From Listeria booriae (GTDB taxonomy: Bacteria; Bacillota; Bacilli; Lactobacillales; Listeriaceae), in NCBI RefSeq assembly GCF_000766865.1, contig NZ_JNFA01000011.1, positions 496,001-560,000 of the forward strand: a DNA stretch of 64,000 nt. Direction: 5' to 3'. Position 1 is the first letter of the stretch; each line of letters opens with the position of its first letter. Made by a program: the position numbers and the translations under genes. Below are positions 6,461 through 18,109 of this stretch, one piece after another. The notes beneath the pieces are model-generated. The model searched no databases. It was not told the DNA's origin and was given only the letters and a program-made list of their open reading frames with translations.

Positions 6461-8170
6461 TCAATGTAAATCGATTGGAGCCCAGCCGCGAACGCTGTTA
6501 GTTAGCCAGATTTTCGTAGCTTGCAGCAAGTCATTGCGATGTAGTACGCGCTCAGTTATAGTGCCATCTGCGAGTAATGTTTGGCGCATGACGCCACCGA
6601 GTAATCCTGATGATTGTGCGGGGGTAACTAATTCACCGTCAATCTCCGCGACAAGATTGCCATTAATAAATTCTGTGATTTCACCGCGTTCATTCCATAA
6701 AAGTGTTTCGTCATAATCAATACGTCGACGTTTTTCATACATAGTTCGATGCGTCGTTTTGTGATAAAGAAACGGATTGGTGCTGTTGACCGATTTATCT
6801 GCGAAATGCGCTGTCCACATGATTGGATCAGAGATAACCAGCGAACCTTCAACGGTTGCCGTTCCATCTTTTTGCACGAGGAGGCGAACTTTCCAAATAT
6901 CATTAGGGTGTTCTTCGGCAAACGTTGCTAGGGCTTGTTTTGCGTCATGAATGTTCCACGTGAAACCAAAATAATTAGCGCTATTTTCGACGCGTTGCAA
7001 GTGAAGATCAGTACGTGAATAGTGTCCGTTTTCTAATCGTAAACTTTCCAATAGTTCGAATTTAGGTAGATAGGTAGTCAGAAGCGCAGCCTTGGCTTGA
7101 ACTTCTTCATATTCCGCACCACTCCGTGAATCCCAAACAATCCCGCCACCAACGCCATATTCCGCCGTCTTTTCTTCCGTATCAACAACGACAGTCCGAA
7201 TCGGGACATTAAAAATAGCTTCTTTATCTGGCGTCACATAGCCAATGGCGCCACAATACACGTTACGCGGCGAAGTCTCGGCTTGCGTAATAAGTTCCAT
7301 CGTTTTTACTTTCGGCGCGCCTGTAATTGATCCACATGGAAACAGCGCCTCAAAAATCGCCGTCAAATGAATATCGGGCAACGTTTCCGCGGTTACCGTC
7401 GAAGTCATTTGCCAAACCGTCGGATATCGCTCCACATCAAAAAGGTGCGGCACTTTTACCGTTCCAGGTTTTGCAATTTGACCAAGATCGTTGCGTAATA
7501 AATCAACAATCATCACATTTTCCGCCTGGTTCTTGGCTGATGCGCTGAGCCAATCACGCGCCTTCGCATCATCACGCTGCGTCATACCGCGTCTAGCAGT
7601 ACCTTTCATCGGTTTCGTCTTAATCACGCCGTCTTTCCAATGGAAGAAAAGCTCTGGTGATGCGGATAAAATATGAAACCTACCAGTAGAAAGGTACGCC
7701 GAATAATCCGCTTGCTGCGCCACTTTTAATTGCTCGTAGAAGTTCTCATCATCTTCGGCAAAGGCACTCTCCAAGCGAATTGTATAGTTGGTCTGATATG
7801 TATTTCCAGCTGCGATTTGGTCACGAATAAAACGAATTCCTTTTGCGTAGGATGCATAATCGGTTGTTGGCTGCCAGTCAAGCTTTGGCGGTTGAAGTAT
7901 AGGAGCTTCTGATTGCGCGACCTCACGCATTTCTCTAAATACGCCAAACCATAACAAAGGCATTTTTCCCGGTGCGAGAGTTTGGAGGTGTTTATTGAAG
8001 GCTGGCGCTGCCTCATACCCAACGTAGCCCGCAACATAATAACCGAGGTCAATAGCCTGTTCGACTTGTTGCATTCGCTCGGTTACTTCTTCTATATTAT
8101 CGGTCTGAATAATGGCTTCTGGAGAGGAGAATAATTGTGTTTTCCCGTTAAAATCGAACTGCATTTTCAT
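6461..8170 (-). CDS. pabB: Aminodeoxychorismate synthase I fused to aminodeoxychorismate lyase (PabB-PabC)
   Basis: Two steps of 4-aminobenzoate synthesis for folate in one 569-aa chain. Residues ~85-350 form the chorismate-binding domain, with PMKGTARRG and FPCGSITGAPKVKTMELI; residues ~370-569 are a class IV PLP lyase with the lysine in HKTTHRTMYEKRR and the conserved GGVMRQTLL. ATG at 8170 is eight bases after GGAG, and the gene overlaps pabA by 23 bp, implying translational coupling. Such PabB-PabC fusions next to a glutamine amidotransferase are known in Listeria. Confidence 0.92.
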   Translation of the reverse strand: MKMQFDFNGKTQLFSSPEAIIQTDNIEEVTERMQQVEQAIDLGYYVAGYVGYEAAPAFNKHLQTLAPGKMPLLWFGVFREMREVAQSEAPILQPPKLDWQPTTDYASYAKGIRFIRDQIAAGNTYQTNYTIRLESAFAEDDENFYEQLKVAQQADYSAYLSTGRFHILSASPELFFHWKDGVIKTKPMKGTARRGMTQRDDAKARDWLSASAKNQAENVMIVDLLRNDLGQIAKPGTVKVPHLFDVERYPTVWQMTSTVTAETLPDIHLTAIFEALFPCGSITGAPKVKTMELITQAETSPRNVYCGAIGYVTPDKEAIFNVPIRTVVVDTEEKTAEYGVGGGIVWDSRSGAEYEEVQAKAALLTTYLPKFELLESLRLENGHYSRTDLHLQRVENSANYFGFTWNIHDAKQALATFAEEHPNDIWKVRLLVQKDGTATVEGSLVISDPIMWTAHFADKSVNSTNPFLYHKTTHRTMYEKRRRIDYDETLLWNERGEITEFINGNLVAEIDGELVTPAQSSGLLGGVMRQTLLADGTITERVLHRNDLLQATKIWLTNSVRGWAPIDLH

Positions 8171-8750
8171 TTTCGTAGCTCCGTTCCGTTAATTTTACAA
8201 AGTTATCTAGAATTTCATGCCCATATTCGGAAAGAATCGCTTCTGGATGAAACTGCACGCCTTCAACTAAAAACTCGCGATGACGGACGGCCATGATGAG
8301 GTCGTCTGCTGTTTTTGCAGTGATGTCTAGAGCTTTCGGAAAATTGGATTCTGCAGCAATTAAAGAATGGTATCTAGCCACGGAAAAATGCGCGTTTAGA
8401 TTATTAAACACGCCTTTTTGATCGGTTAAAATAGTGGAGACTTTGCCATGGACAGGTTCAGGCGCGCGAACGATTTCTCCGCCGAATGCCTGAACAATAG
8501 CTTGGTGACCAAGACAAATTCCTAAAATCGGGATTTGACCGCTAAATTCGCGGATAATAGCAAGGCTCATTCCTGCCTCGTTGGGTGTGCCGGGTCCTGG
8601 AGAAATAACAATCGATTCGGGATTAATTTCACAAACTTCGGCTAAGGTTATCTGATCATTTTTCACAATCTTGACCTCTTTGCCGAGCTCTAATAAATAT
8701 TGATACAAATTGTATGTAAATGAGTCATAATTATCGATTAACAGAATCAC
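8148..8750 (-). CDS. pabA: Aminodeoxychorismate synthase glutamine amidotransferase
   Basis: Supplies ammonia from glutamine to PabB. A 200-aa class I glutamine amidotransferase: DNYDSFTYN at the start, nucleophile Cys79 in GICLGHQ, and His/Glu of the triad in VQFHPEAILSE. GTG start at 8750 with AGGAG seven bases upstream. It could also serve anthranilate synthase, as in B. subtilis, but no trp genes are near. Confidence 0.92.
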   Translation of the reverse strand: MILLIDNYDSFTYNLYQYLLELGKEVKIVKNDQITLAEVCEINPESIVISPGPGTPNEAGMSLAIIREFSGQIPILGICLGHQAIVQAFGGEIVRAPEPVHGKVSTILTDQKGVFNNLNAHFSVARYHSLIAAESNFPKALDITAKTADDLIMAVRHREFLVEGVQFHPEAILSEYGHEILDNFVKLTERSYENENAVRF

Positions 8751-8795
8751 ACGACCACTCCTAAATGGAATTTCAATGGTTTTACGTCCAACCTA

Positions 8796-8824
8796 TTTAT
8801 AGCAAATTCGAGACAGTTTGTCCA
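8796..8824 (-). promoter_or_regulatory. pabA-pabBC promoter
   Basis: Minus-strand TGGACA (8819-8824), 17-bp spacer, TATAAA (8796-8801) with a TGC extension before the -10. Confidence 0.75.
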
Positions 8825-8862
8825 CCAAGCAGACTTAAATTTCACAAACTATAAAAGAGGAT

Positions 8863-8891
8863 TTGCGTGTGGGAAAAAGAGATGTTATAAT
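8863..8891 (+). promoter_or_regulatory. Antitoxin RNA promoter
   Basis: TTGCGT (8863-8868), 17-bp spacer, TATAAT (8886-8891): a strong promoter that drives no open frame on the plus strand, only the RNA ending at 9017. Confidence 0.8.
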
Positions 8892-8897
8892 GGAGGT

Positions 8898-9017
8898 GCA
8901 AATAAGGAAGTCATGCGGCTAACATAACTTCCAAATACAAACACCATTTAAGATGGTGACAGCCTGTATTGTTTCGCGAGCCACTAAGCCGTCAAGCTGA
9001 GAGTGGCTTTATTTTTT
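8898..9017 (+). ncRNA. Type I antitoxin RNA
   Basis: A ~120-nt RNA from the promoter above to a terminator with stem AGCCACT/AGTGGCT (8979-8985 and 9002-9008) and a T-rich tail to 9017. A second small hairpin CACCAT/ATGGTG lies near 8942-8958. It faces the toxin gene and overlaps its last codons and the whole 3' untranslated region, the usual layout of the TxpA/BsrG type of pair. Confidence 0.7.
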
Positions 9018-9095
9018 GCTATCTTTACTGTTCATTATCATAACAACTAGCCCTGCAAGCGCAATTGCTAGTGTCAATGACTCAAACACAGTCAT
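9009..9095 (-). CDS. Small hydrophobic type I toxin (holin-like, TxpA/BsrG group)
   Basis: A 28-aa peptide starting MTVFESLTLAIALAGLVV and ending in a charged KDSKK tail. MTV(F/Y)ESL followed by a single hydrophobic helix is the signature of the Hol_Tox family of membrane-acting type I toxins. ATG at 9095 follows AAAGGA. It overlaps an upstream 12-codon leader frame by ATGA. Expression is presumably blocked by the convergent antisense RNA. Confidence 0.75.
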   Translation of the reverse strand: MTVFESLTLAIALAGLVVMIMNSKDSKK

Positions 9096-9130
9096 GCTTT
9101 ATCCTTTCTGGGGATAACCACGAATAACAT
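9092..9130 (-). CDS. 12-aa leader peptide coupled to the toxin
   Basis: MLFVVIPRKDKA, preceded by AGGTGA, with its TGA overlapping the toxin ATG. The arrangement suggests translational coupling; whether the peptide itself matters is unknown. Confidence 0.45.
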   Translation of the reverse strand: MLFVVIPRKDKA

Positions 9131-9192
9131 GGCATCACCTACTTTCTTTGAAAATAGGCTGCCAACCACATCATAAACCTGTCTGTCCATCT

Positions 9193-9201
9193 ATTATAGC
9201 A
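9193..9201 (-). promoter_or_regulatory. Toxin promoter, extended -10
   Basis: TGCTATAAT on the minus strand, no good -35. The transcript would start near 9186, leaving a ~90-nt leader before the toxin. Confidence 0.6.
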
Positions 9202-9281
9202 CGGATGTTCGGGTTTATGATTTTGTTTATTTATTTGATTTTTTGCTAGAATAACACATAATGTTTTGTTGGAATATTTAC

Positions 9282-9310
9282 TTGCTAATTGGCTAGTTAT
9301 GGGTTAGAAT
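9282..9310 (+). promoter_or_regulatory. serS promoter
   Basis: TTGCTA (9282-9287), 17-bp spacer, TAGAAT (9305-9310), immediately upstream of the T-box leader. Confidence 0.65.
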
Positions 9311-9316
9311 AGCTTT

Positions 9317-9586
9317 AAATAACGAATTAAAATGTAGACAAGAAATAGTAGTGAAAGTCGCTTTATGCAGAGAGCTGATGGGTGGTGCGAATCAGTAAAG
9401 ACGCTTTTGTGAATCCATCTTGGAGTGAGTGGAGGAAATGTGAGTAATCCGCTTCGGTGTGAGCCGTTATATTCTGAAATTAAGCTGGAGTATGGGAGAA
9501 ATCTCAGACTCAATTAGGGTGGCAACGCGGTACTTCCGTCCCTTTCCATGTATTTTATTTGGGGAGAGATTTGGGGGTCTTTTTGT
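9317..9586 (+). ncRNA. Serine-specific T-box leader
   Basis: The conserved T-box AGGGTGGCAACGCGG is at 9516-9530, and Stem I has the AGAGAGCTGATGG start typical of the class. The specifier is read as TCC (9414-9416) in GTGAATCCATC, a serine codon, in agreement with serS downstream. Uncharged tRNA-Ser would favour the antiterminator. The terminator alternative is less clear; a T-run at 9580-9584 is the likely end. Confidence 0.88.
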
Positions 9587-9662
9587 TTGGGCTCTAAGAA
9601 AGCGTACTTTGCTTTCTTAGAGCCCAAATATAAGGCAGAGCGAATGCGGCGCGTTAATCATC
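9586..9662. repeat. Dispersed hairpin repeat, family B, copy 1
   Basis: A perfect 18-bp inverted repeat (TTTGGGCTCTAAGAAAGC with its complement, loop GTACTTT) at 9586-9628, followed by CAGAGCGAATGCG. It shares GCGTACTTTGCT and the flanking AGAGC/TTAGAGCC pattern with the copies at 13250-13640. It sits between the T-box and serS and lengthens the leader. From 9663 to the serS ribosome binding site nothing else is seen. Confidence 0.65.
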
Positions 9663-9759
9663 CAGTTGTTTAAATGACTTGCTCTACGCAAAACATAAAC
9701 GCAAACAAACTCAAACTTGAACCAAAACAATGATTATCATTTTGTGAGGAGGAATTGAG

Positions 9760-11046
9760 ATGTTAGATGTAAAAGTTTTGCGTGAGGATTTTGAAGGTGT
9801 GAAGAAGAAATTATCACATCGCGGGGAAGACCTTGGTGAATTCGAGAAGTTTGGTGAGCTGGATAAGCGTCGTCGGACATTGATTATTGAGGTGGAAACG
9901 TTGAAAAGTCAGCGTAATGAAGTTTCTCAAGAAATTGCGCAATTAAAGCGGGAGAAACAAAACGCGGACGCCAAAATAGAAGAAATGCGTGTCGTTGGTG
10001 ACCGTATCAAGACGTTTGATATTGAGTTGAACGAGATTGATGAGAAGTTACGCAACATTTTGTTGGCGATTCCGAATATTCCACATGAATCTACGCCGAT
10101 TGGTGAAACGGAAGACGATAACGTGGAGGTTCGCAAGTGGGGCGAGGTTCGTACATTTGATTTTGAGCCGAAAGCGCATTGGGATTTAGGAACGGATTTA
10201 GGAATTTTAGATTTTGAGAATGCTGCGAAAGTTGCGGGTAGCCGGTTTGTTTTTTATAAGAAATTGGGTGCTAGACTTGAGCGGGCGTTGATTAATTTTA
10301 TGATGGATTTGCATGCGACGGAGCACGGGTATGATGAAATGTTGCCGCCGTATATGGTGAATCGTGATAGTATGACTGGGACAGGGCAGTTGCCGAAGTT
10401 CGAAGAGGATGCGTTCTTGATTGAAAAAGAGGACTATTTCTTGATTCCAACGGCGGAAGTTCCTGTGACGAACTACCATCGTGATCAAATTATGAGTGCC
10501 GATGACCTACCGCAAAAATACACGGCGTACAGTGCGTGTTTCCGTTCTGAAGCGGGTTCTGCGGGTCGTGATACGCGCGGCTTGATTCGCCAGCATCAAT
10601 TTAATAAGGTGGAAATGGTACAGTTCGTGAAACCTGAGGATTCTTATGCAGCGCTTGAAGCATTGACGGATAATGCGGAGGATGTATTGCGCCGTCTTGA
10701 ATTGCCGTATCGTGTGTTAAGCATGTGTACTGCTGATTTAGGGTTTACTGCTGCGAAGAAATACGATATCGAAGTGTGGATTCCAAGTGGTGACAGCTAC
10801 CGCGAGATTTCTTCTTGCAGTAATTTTGAGGCGTTCCAAGCGCGCCGTGCCAACATTCGTTTCCGTCGTGAGCCAGGCGCGAAGCCTGAGTTTGTGCATA
10901 CGTTGAACGGTTCTGGTCTAGCAATCGGACGTACGGTTGCCGCGATTTTGGAGAATTATCAGTTGGAAGATGGTTCTGTAGCGATTCCGAAAGTGTTGCA
11001 AGGTTATATGGGTGGCGTGGAAGTGATTGCGGCACCTGCAAAATAA
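9760..11046 (+). CDS. serS: Seryl-tRNA synthetase
   Basis: Charges tRNA-Ser in the cytoplasm. 428 aa, the normal length: an N-terminal tRNA-binding coiled coil (about 30-100), then a class II catalytic core with motif 2 ([20 protein letters not shown]) and motif 3 ([16 protein letters not shown]). ATG follows GAGGAGG with good spacing. Controlled by the upstream T-box. No clear terminator follows; the palindromic repeat at 11056 may end the transcript, or it may run into the gene at 11378. Confidence 0.97.
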   Translation: MLDVKVLREDFEGVKKKLSHRGEDLGEFEKFGELDKRRRTLIIEVETLKSQRNEVSQEIAQLKREKQNADAKIEEMRVVGDRIKTFDIELNEIDEKLRNILLAIPNIPHESTPIGETEDDNVEVRKWGEVRTFDFEPKAHWDLGTDLGILDFENAAKVAGSRFVFYKKLGARLERALINFMMDLHATEHGYDEMLPPYMVNRDSMTGTGQLPKFEEDAFLIEKEDYFLIPTAEVPVTNYHRDQIMSADDLPQKYTAYSACFRSEAGSAGRDTRGLIRQHQFNKVEMVQFVKPEDSYAALEALTDNAEDVLRRLELPYRVLSMCTADLGFTAAKKYDIEVWIPSGDSYREISSCSNFEAFQARRANIRFRREPGAKPEFVHTLNGSGLAIGRTVAAILENYQLEDGSVAIPKVLQGYMGGVEVIAAPAK

Positions 11047-11055
11047 GTAAGTGTA

Positions 11056-11349
11056 TAGAGGATGGGACAAAACTCAAGATAAAGCAAAACCGCCGAGCCA
11101 TTTACCTTTGGGTAGGACGAAAAATTTTGCTTGACACAAATCGAGCGAAAGCGTTTGTATTCAGGAAGTTTGGTGGAAGCCGGAAGCGGAGCATACTTGT
11201 GTATGTGATGACTGAAAGCAGGGAGGGAGTATTATCCCCGACCATGCGAGAAGTTAAGCGTAGCGTATGCGAAGTAGAACCGGAAGTCCGCCAAACTTCC
11301 TGAATGCGAGCGCTTGTCGCCGATTTATTTGGGTTATGTCCCAGTCTCT
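11056..11349. repeat. Dispersed palindromic repeat, family A, copy 2 (complete)
   Basis: A 294-bp element bounded by AGAGGATGGGACAAAACTC and GTTATGTCCCAGTCTCT, which are imperfect inverted ends. Inside, GCGTTTGTATTCAGGAAGTT pairs with AACTTCCTGAATGCGAGCGC further right, forming a long cruciform or RNA hairpin. It carries no gene. It has a central ~71-bp segment that copy 3 lacks. Confidence 0.8.
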
Positions 11350-11377
11350 TTGTACATATATGAAGGAGTTGGGCATC

Positions 11378-12043
11378 ATGCAGTTTAGCGATGCGGATTT
11401 TGCGCTTTTTGATCGGTATTATTTTCAGTTTCGCCAAATGAAGGAGTTTCAGCCGACGTTGGTGGAAGGTGTGAAGGCGGAATATAAGGCGCGATGGGAT
11501 GTTTGGAAGGAGTTTGCGGCGTTATGTCAGCAGAGAACTGTTGGTTTTGGAAAGCCAAAAGTGGAAAGTTGGACGAATGGCTGGCAGGTTCGGTCGCATT
11601 TTTGGGCGTATTATAAGGGTGTTTCGCGGCAGGATTCGGCGAGCATGGTTGCGATTTTGTTGAATAAGAATAATTTTCGGATTTATTTGGAGTGGCACGC
11701 GTATCGGAGTGCGGATTCGGTGACGAGTTATGAGGATCATGTGCGCTGGGTCGATTACTTGCCGGAATGGGTTCGGGAGTTGGGGATTGACGCGCGCCAG
11801 TATCAGGTGTGGACGTCGTATGAAGATGAGCTGGATAATTATGTTTGTCTGCAAGATTATTTGGAAAATCAGGAGGTTCGTGATCGGTTTGCTGAGCTTC
11901 TAGAAAACTCGAAAAAATGGTTGCGAATTGGGCGAATTATTCCGCGCGATGAGGCCGTGAAATGTGTTGCTATGGAAGAGATTGTAAGCGATGTGATGAG
12001 AGAACTTTCCTATTTGTACAGCAAGACAGAAAGCTTGGAATAA
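11378..12043 (+). CDS. Conserved hypothetical protein, possibly HI_0552 family
   Basis: 221 aa, soluble, no signal peptide or membrane segment. Rich in aromatic residues (FDRYYFQF near the start; SHFWAYYKGV; YLEWHAYRS). The opening LFDRYYFQF reminds me of the uncharacterised HI_0552 family, but I could not confirm this. ATG at 11378 lies nine bases after AAGGAG; a longer frame reaching into the repeat at 11267 lacks a ribosome binding site. No function is assigned. Confidence 0.75.
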   Translation: MQFSDADFALFDRYYFQFRQMKEFQPTLVEGVKAEYKARWDVWKEFAALCQQRTVGFGKPKVESWTNGWQVRSHFWAYYKGVSRQDSASMVAILLNKNNFRIYLEWHAYRSADSVTSYEDHVRWVDYLPEWVRELGIDARQYQVWTSYEDELDNYVCLQDYLENQEVRDRFAELLENSKKWLRIGRIIPRDEAVKCVAMEEIVSDVMRELSYLYSKTESLE

Positions 12044-12059
12044 AATTTAAAATATCCCG

Positions 12060-12089
12060 TTGACAGCGCTTTCGAAAAAGTGCTATACT
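12060..12089 (+). promoter_or_regulatory. Antiterminator gene promoter with cre-like site
   Basis: TTGACA (12060-12065), 18-bp spacer, TATACT (12084-12089) with a TGC extension. TGACAGCGCTTTCG (12061-12074) overlaps the -35 and matches the catabolite-responsive element consensus with two mismatches, so CcpA repression is likely. Confidence 0.75.
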
Positions 12090-12103
12090 AATCTTCAAGA
12101 AGA

Positions 12104-12193
12104 GGATTGTTACTGATTCGATCAGGCATTACCAACATCGACGGGGGACGCGTATTTTTTGTGCGTTTGCAACGTGTGATATTGGTATTTTTT
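12104..12193 (+). promoter_or_regulatory. RAT antiterminator and overlapping terminator 1
   Basis: The ribonucleic antiterminator sequence starts GGATTGTTACTGATTCGATC and ends GGCATTACC (12104-12133). Its 3' edge overlaps TACCAACATC, which can instead pair with GATATTGGTA before a seven-T run. This is the LicT/SacY-type switch: bound protein stabilises the RAT and allows readthrough. Confidence 0.85.
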
Positions 12194-12219
12194 TCGTCCA
12201 TGAAAGCGAGGAGGCTCCA

Positions 12220-13068
12220 ATGAGGATTGTTAAAGCGATAAATAATAATGTTGCTCTGGCGGTAAACGAGCAGGGTCATGAGCTTGTTATCATGGGAAAA
12301 GGTGTTGGGTTTCAGAAGAAGCCGGATGATATTATTGACGATGCAGTGATTGAGAAGATTTTTGTTTTAGAAACGGATGAGCTGTCTGAGAAATTAATGG
12401 ATTTGCTTGGTGAGATTCCAGCTATACACTTAGAGATTGCCGACGAGATTGTGAATTATGCGAAGGAAACTTTTGATGTGAAAATCAGTGACAATGTATA
12501 TTTAACGCTTACTGACCATATTAGTTTTGCGATTACACGCCATGAGAAGGGTATGTCGATTCGCAATGTGATGTTGTGGGAAGTGAAGAAGTTTTACAAG
12601 GACGAATTTGCGATTGGGCTTAAGGCGCTCGAAATTATTCATGAGCGACTGGGTGTTCAGCTTGGTGAGGACGAGGCTGGGTTTATTGCGCTTCATATTG
12701 TGAATGCGCGCCAAGACGGCCAGGCGATGAAGACAACGGTTGACATGACGCAAGTAGTACAAGACGTGTTGAACATTGTGACGTATCATTTTAATGTTGT
12801 TTTGGATGAATCGTCGCTTAATTACACGCGTTTTGTGACGCATTTGCAGTATTTTGCGCAGCGGCTTTTGCGAAATGAAATCGTGGATTCGGGAGATGAT
12901 TTTCTGTTTGACCAAGTGCAAGTGAAGTATCCAGAGAGCTTTGCCTGTACGGCGAAAATCGATGCATACTTGCAAAAAGCGCACCATGCGACGCTAACAA
13001 AAGATGAACGCGTGTATTTGACGCTTCACATACATCGCGTGACAGAGCGAAACAGGACAAGTGAATAA
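12220..13068 (+). CDS. licT: BglG/LicT-family transcription antiterminator
   Basis: 282-aa RNA-binding regulator of beta-glucoside use. An N-terminal CAT domain (1-55) binds RAT RNA; two PRD domains follow, with the four phosphorylatable histidines at 100, 159, 208 and 270, the same pattern as in B. subtilis LicT. Activity should depend on PTS phosphorylation by an EIIBgl and by HPr. ATG follows GAGGAGG. Autoregulated through the RAT upstream; a second RAT lies right after the stop, but the permease gene normally found there is missing. Confidence 0.93.
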   Translation: MRIVKAINNNVALAVNEQGHELVIMGKGVGFQKKPDDIIDDAVIEKIFVLETDELSEKLMDLLGEIPAIHLEIADEIVNYAKETFDVKISDNVYLTLTDHISFAITRHEKGMSIRNVMLWEVKKFYKDEFAIGLKALEIIHERLGVQLGEDEAGFIALHIVNARQDGQAMKTTVDMTQVVQDVLNIVTYHFNVVLDESSLNYTRFVTHLQYFAQRLLRNEIVDSGDDFLFDQVQVKYPESFACTAKIDAYLQKAHHATLTKDERVYLTLHIHRVTERNRTSE

Positions 13069-13083
13069 AGGCAATCAAATGAC

Positions 13084-13180
13084 GGATTGTTACTGGTGCG
13101 ACCAGGCATAACCTGAACTGACGGCAAGACTAGGGCGTTTTTAAAAGCGTGATGGGATTGGTGTTGGTTTGGGTTGTTTT
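13084..13180 (+). promoter_or_regulatory. RAT antiterminator and terminator 2
   Basis: GGATTGTTACTGGTGCGACC to GGCATAACC (13084-13113) is a second RAT. AACCTGAAC (13110-13118) can pair with GTTTGGGTT (13167-13175) before GTTTTT. In relatives this switch precedes the beta-glucoside PTS gene; here it is followed by ~670 bp of repeats and then the NagB-like gene, which has its own promoter. Confidence 0.75.
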
Positions 13181-13249
13181 TGGTTGGTGGCTTGAGATAG
13201 TCTGTGCTTGGGTATGCGGGGATTGGGCGTCGTGTTTGGCGCCTTCGGA

Positions 13250-13337
13250 TCCAGCTTTGTTGTGGCTCTTATGAAGCGTATTGTGCTGAATTAGAGCCTC
13301 AATATGCATCAGAGCGAAGCGAAGATGTAATCCATCA
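13250..13337. repeat. Hairpin repeat, family B, copy 2
   Basis: Stem GGCTCTTAT/AATTAGAGCC, loop containing GAAGCGTATTGTGCTG, then AATATGCATCAGAGCGAAG and GATGTAATCCATCAG. Matches copies at 9586 and 13552. The stretch 13181-13249 before it holds nothing recognised. Confidence 0.65.
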
Positions 13338-13445
13338 GTGGCTCTTATGACGGTGAGCTTAGAATAACTCGAAATCGGGAAGTTGCGGCTTTTTAAGAGA
13401 GAAATACTGATTAGAGCCTCAATATGCAGTTGAATGAAATGAAAC
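13338..13445. repeat. Hairpin repeat, family B, copy 3 (degenerate)
   Basis: Begins GTGGCTCTTATGACG and ends ATTAGAGCCTCAATATGCAG, so both stem arms survive, but the loop is enlarged to ~60 bp and unrelated. Confidence 0.5.
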
Positions 13446-13457
13446 TGCCTTCCTTTT

Positions 13458-13551
13458 ACTCAGCCCTTCGGAGCTTTCACAGCCTCCGCAAAAACCAAAA
13501 GAGGGTTTTTACTGCGCCTGCTCCAAGCTCTGTCAGGGCTAAACGGGCGTG
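13458..13551. repeat. Structured repeat, family D, copy 1
   Basis: A unit with AAAACCAAAAGAGGGTTTTT as an inner hairpin, flanked by CCCTTCGGAGC and GCTCCAAGCTCTG, ending in CGGGCGTGTTCAGCTT. It aligns with 13655-13780. Confidence 0.55.
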
Positions 13552-14576
<1,025 letters not shown>

Positions 14577-14597
14577 GAAACGAATGCAGATTTTTAA

Positions 14598-16052
<1,455 letters not shown>

Positions 16053-16059
16053 AACTAAT

Positions 16060-17635
<1,576 letters not shown>

Positions 17636-17650
17636 CTGAGAATATAGAAA

Positions 17651-17694
17651 AAATAAGTATCGAAAATCTAAAATTGGATTTCGATACTTATTTT
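17651..17694 (+). terminator. Terminator after second GH1 gene
   Basis: AAATAAGTATCGAAAATC pairs with GGATTTCGATACTTATTT, ending in TTTTA. Confidence 0.85.
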
Positions 17695-17733
17695 ATTTGC
17701 ACTAAAAAAACCAATTACATGTATTTTCTAGAT

Positions 17734-17748
17734 ATATTGTGACAATAT
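17734..17748. promoter_or_regulatory. Small palindrome before the defence module
   Basis: ATATTGT-G-ACAATAT, a perfect 7-1-7 inverted repeat, 44 bp upstream of the module's -35. It could be an operator; no regulator gene is adjacent. Confidence 0.35.
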
Positions 17749-17791
17749 CATGAATATGCCTAAAATTTCTCATTTTTTAGTCAGTTATTCT

Positions 17792-17820
17792 TTGAAAATC
17801 AAATTTTGTTGGAGTAATAT
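17792..17820 (+). promoter_or_regulatory. Promoter of the 72-aa gene / HEPN gene
   Basis: TTGAAA (17792-17797), 17-bp spacer, TAATAT (17815-17820). Confidence 0.65.
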
Positions 17821-17857
17821 GTAAGCAAGAAAATGAATAAAGAGAGGGAGTAGCGCT

Positions 17858-18076
17858 ATGGGATTATTCAGTAAAAGAACGGTAAGAGAACTAACAGAAG
17901 TCGAAGAAAAACAAATCAAAGACGAGATGCGAAAACAAATTTTAACGAAGTCAGAAAATGATATTTTGATGATTAAGCAAATTCGAGATTTGACGAATAT
18001 GAATGTAGGCGAGGCTAAGGGTTTATTTAATCAATTTAGAAATGAATTGTATGATTGTATGGCGGATAAACAATAA
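17858..18076 (+). CDS. Small protein of unknown function (72 aa)
   Basis: A charged, helical, soluble protein preceded by AGAGAGGGAG. The segment IKQIRDLTNMNVGEAKGLFN resembles the helix-turn of the ribosomal protein L7/L12 C-terminal domain (..LTGLGLKEAKELV), a fold found alone in some short proteins; this is a weak likeness. It stands 33 bp before the HEPN gene and shares its AT-rich composition, so the two are probably co-transcribed. Role in the module unknown. Confidence 0.7.
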   Translation: MGLFSKRTVRELTEVEEKQIKDEMRKQILTKSENDILMIKQIRDLTNMNVGEAKGLFNQFRNELYDCMADKQ

Positions 18077-18109
18077 GAGAGAATACCTACGGAGAATGGC
18101 GGTCATAAA

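Noticed and set aside
9304-9513. 69-codon minus-strand frame in the serS leader
   Set aside because: Entirely antisense to the T-box RNA, whose conserved motifs explain the sequence.
11267-11377. N-terminal extension of the hypothetical protein into repeat A
   Set aside because: The extension encodes repeat sequence; AAGGAG at 11363 supports ATG 11378.
12061-12074. A strong cre site before licT
   Set aside because: Kept only as cre-like: two positions differ from the consensus, so it is not rated like the chitinase sites.
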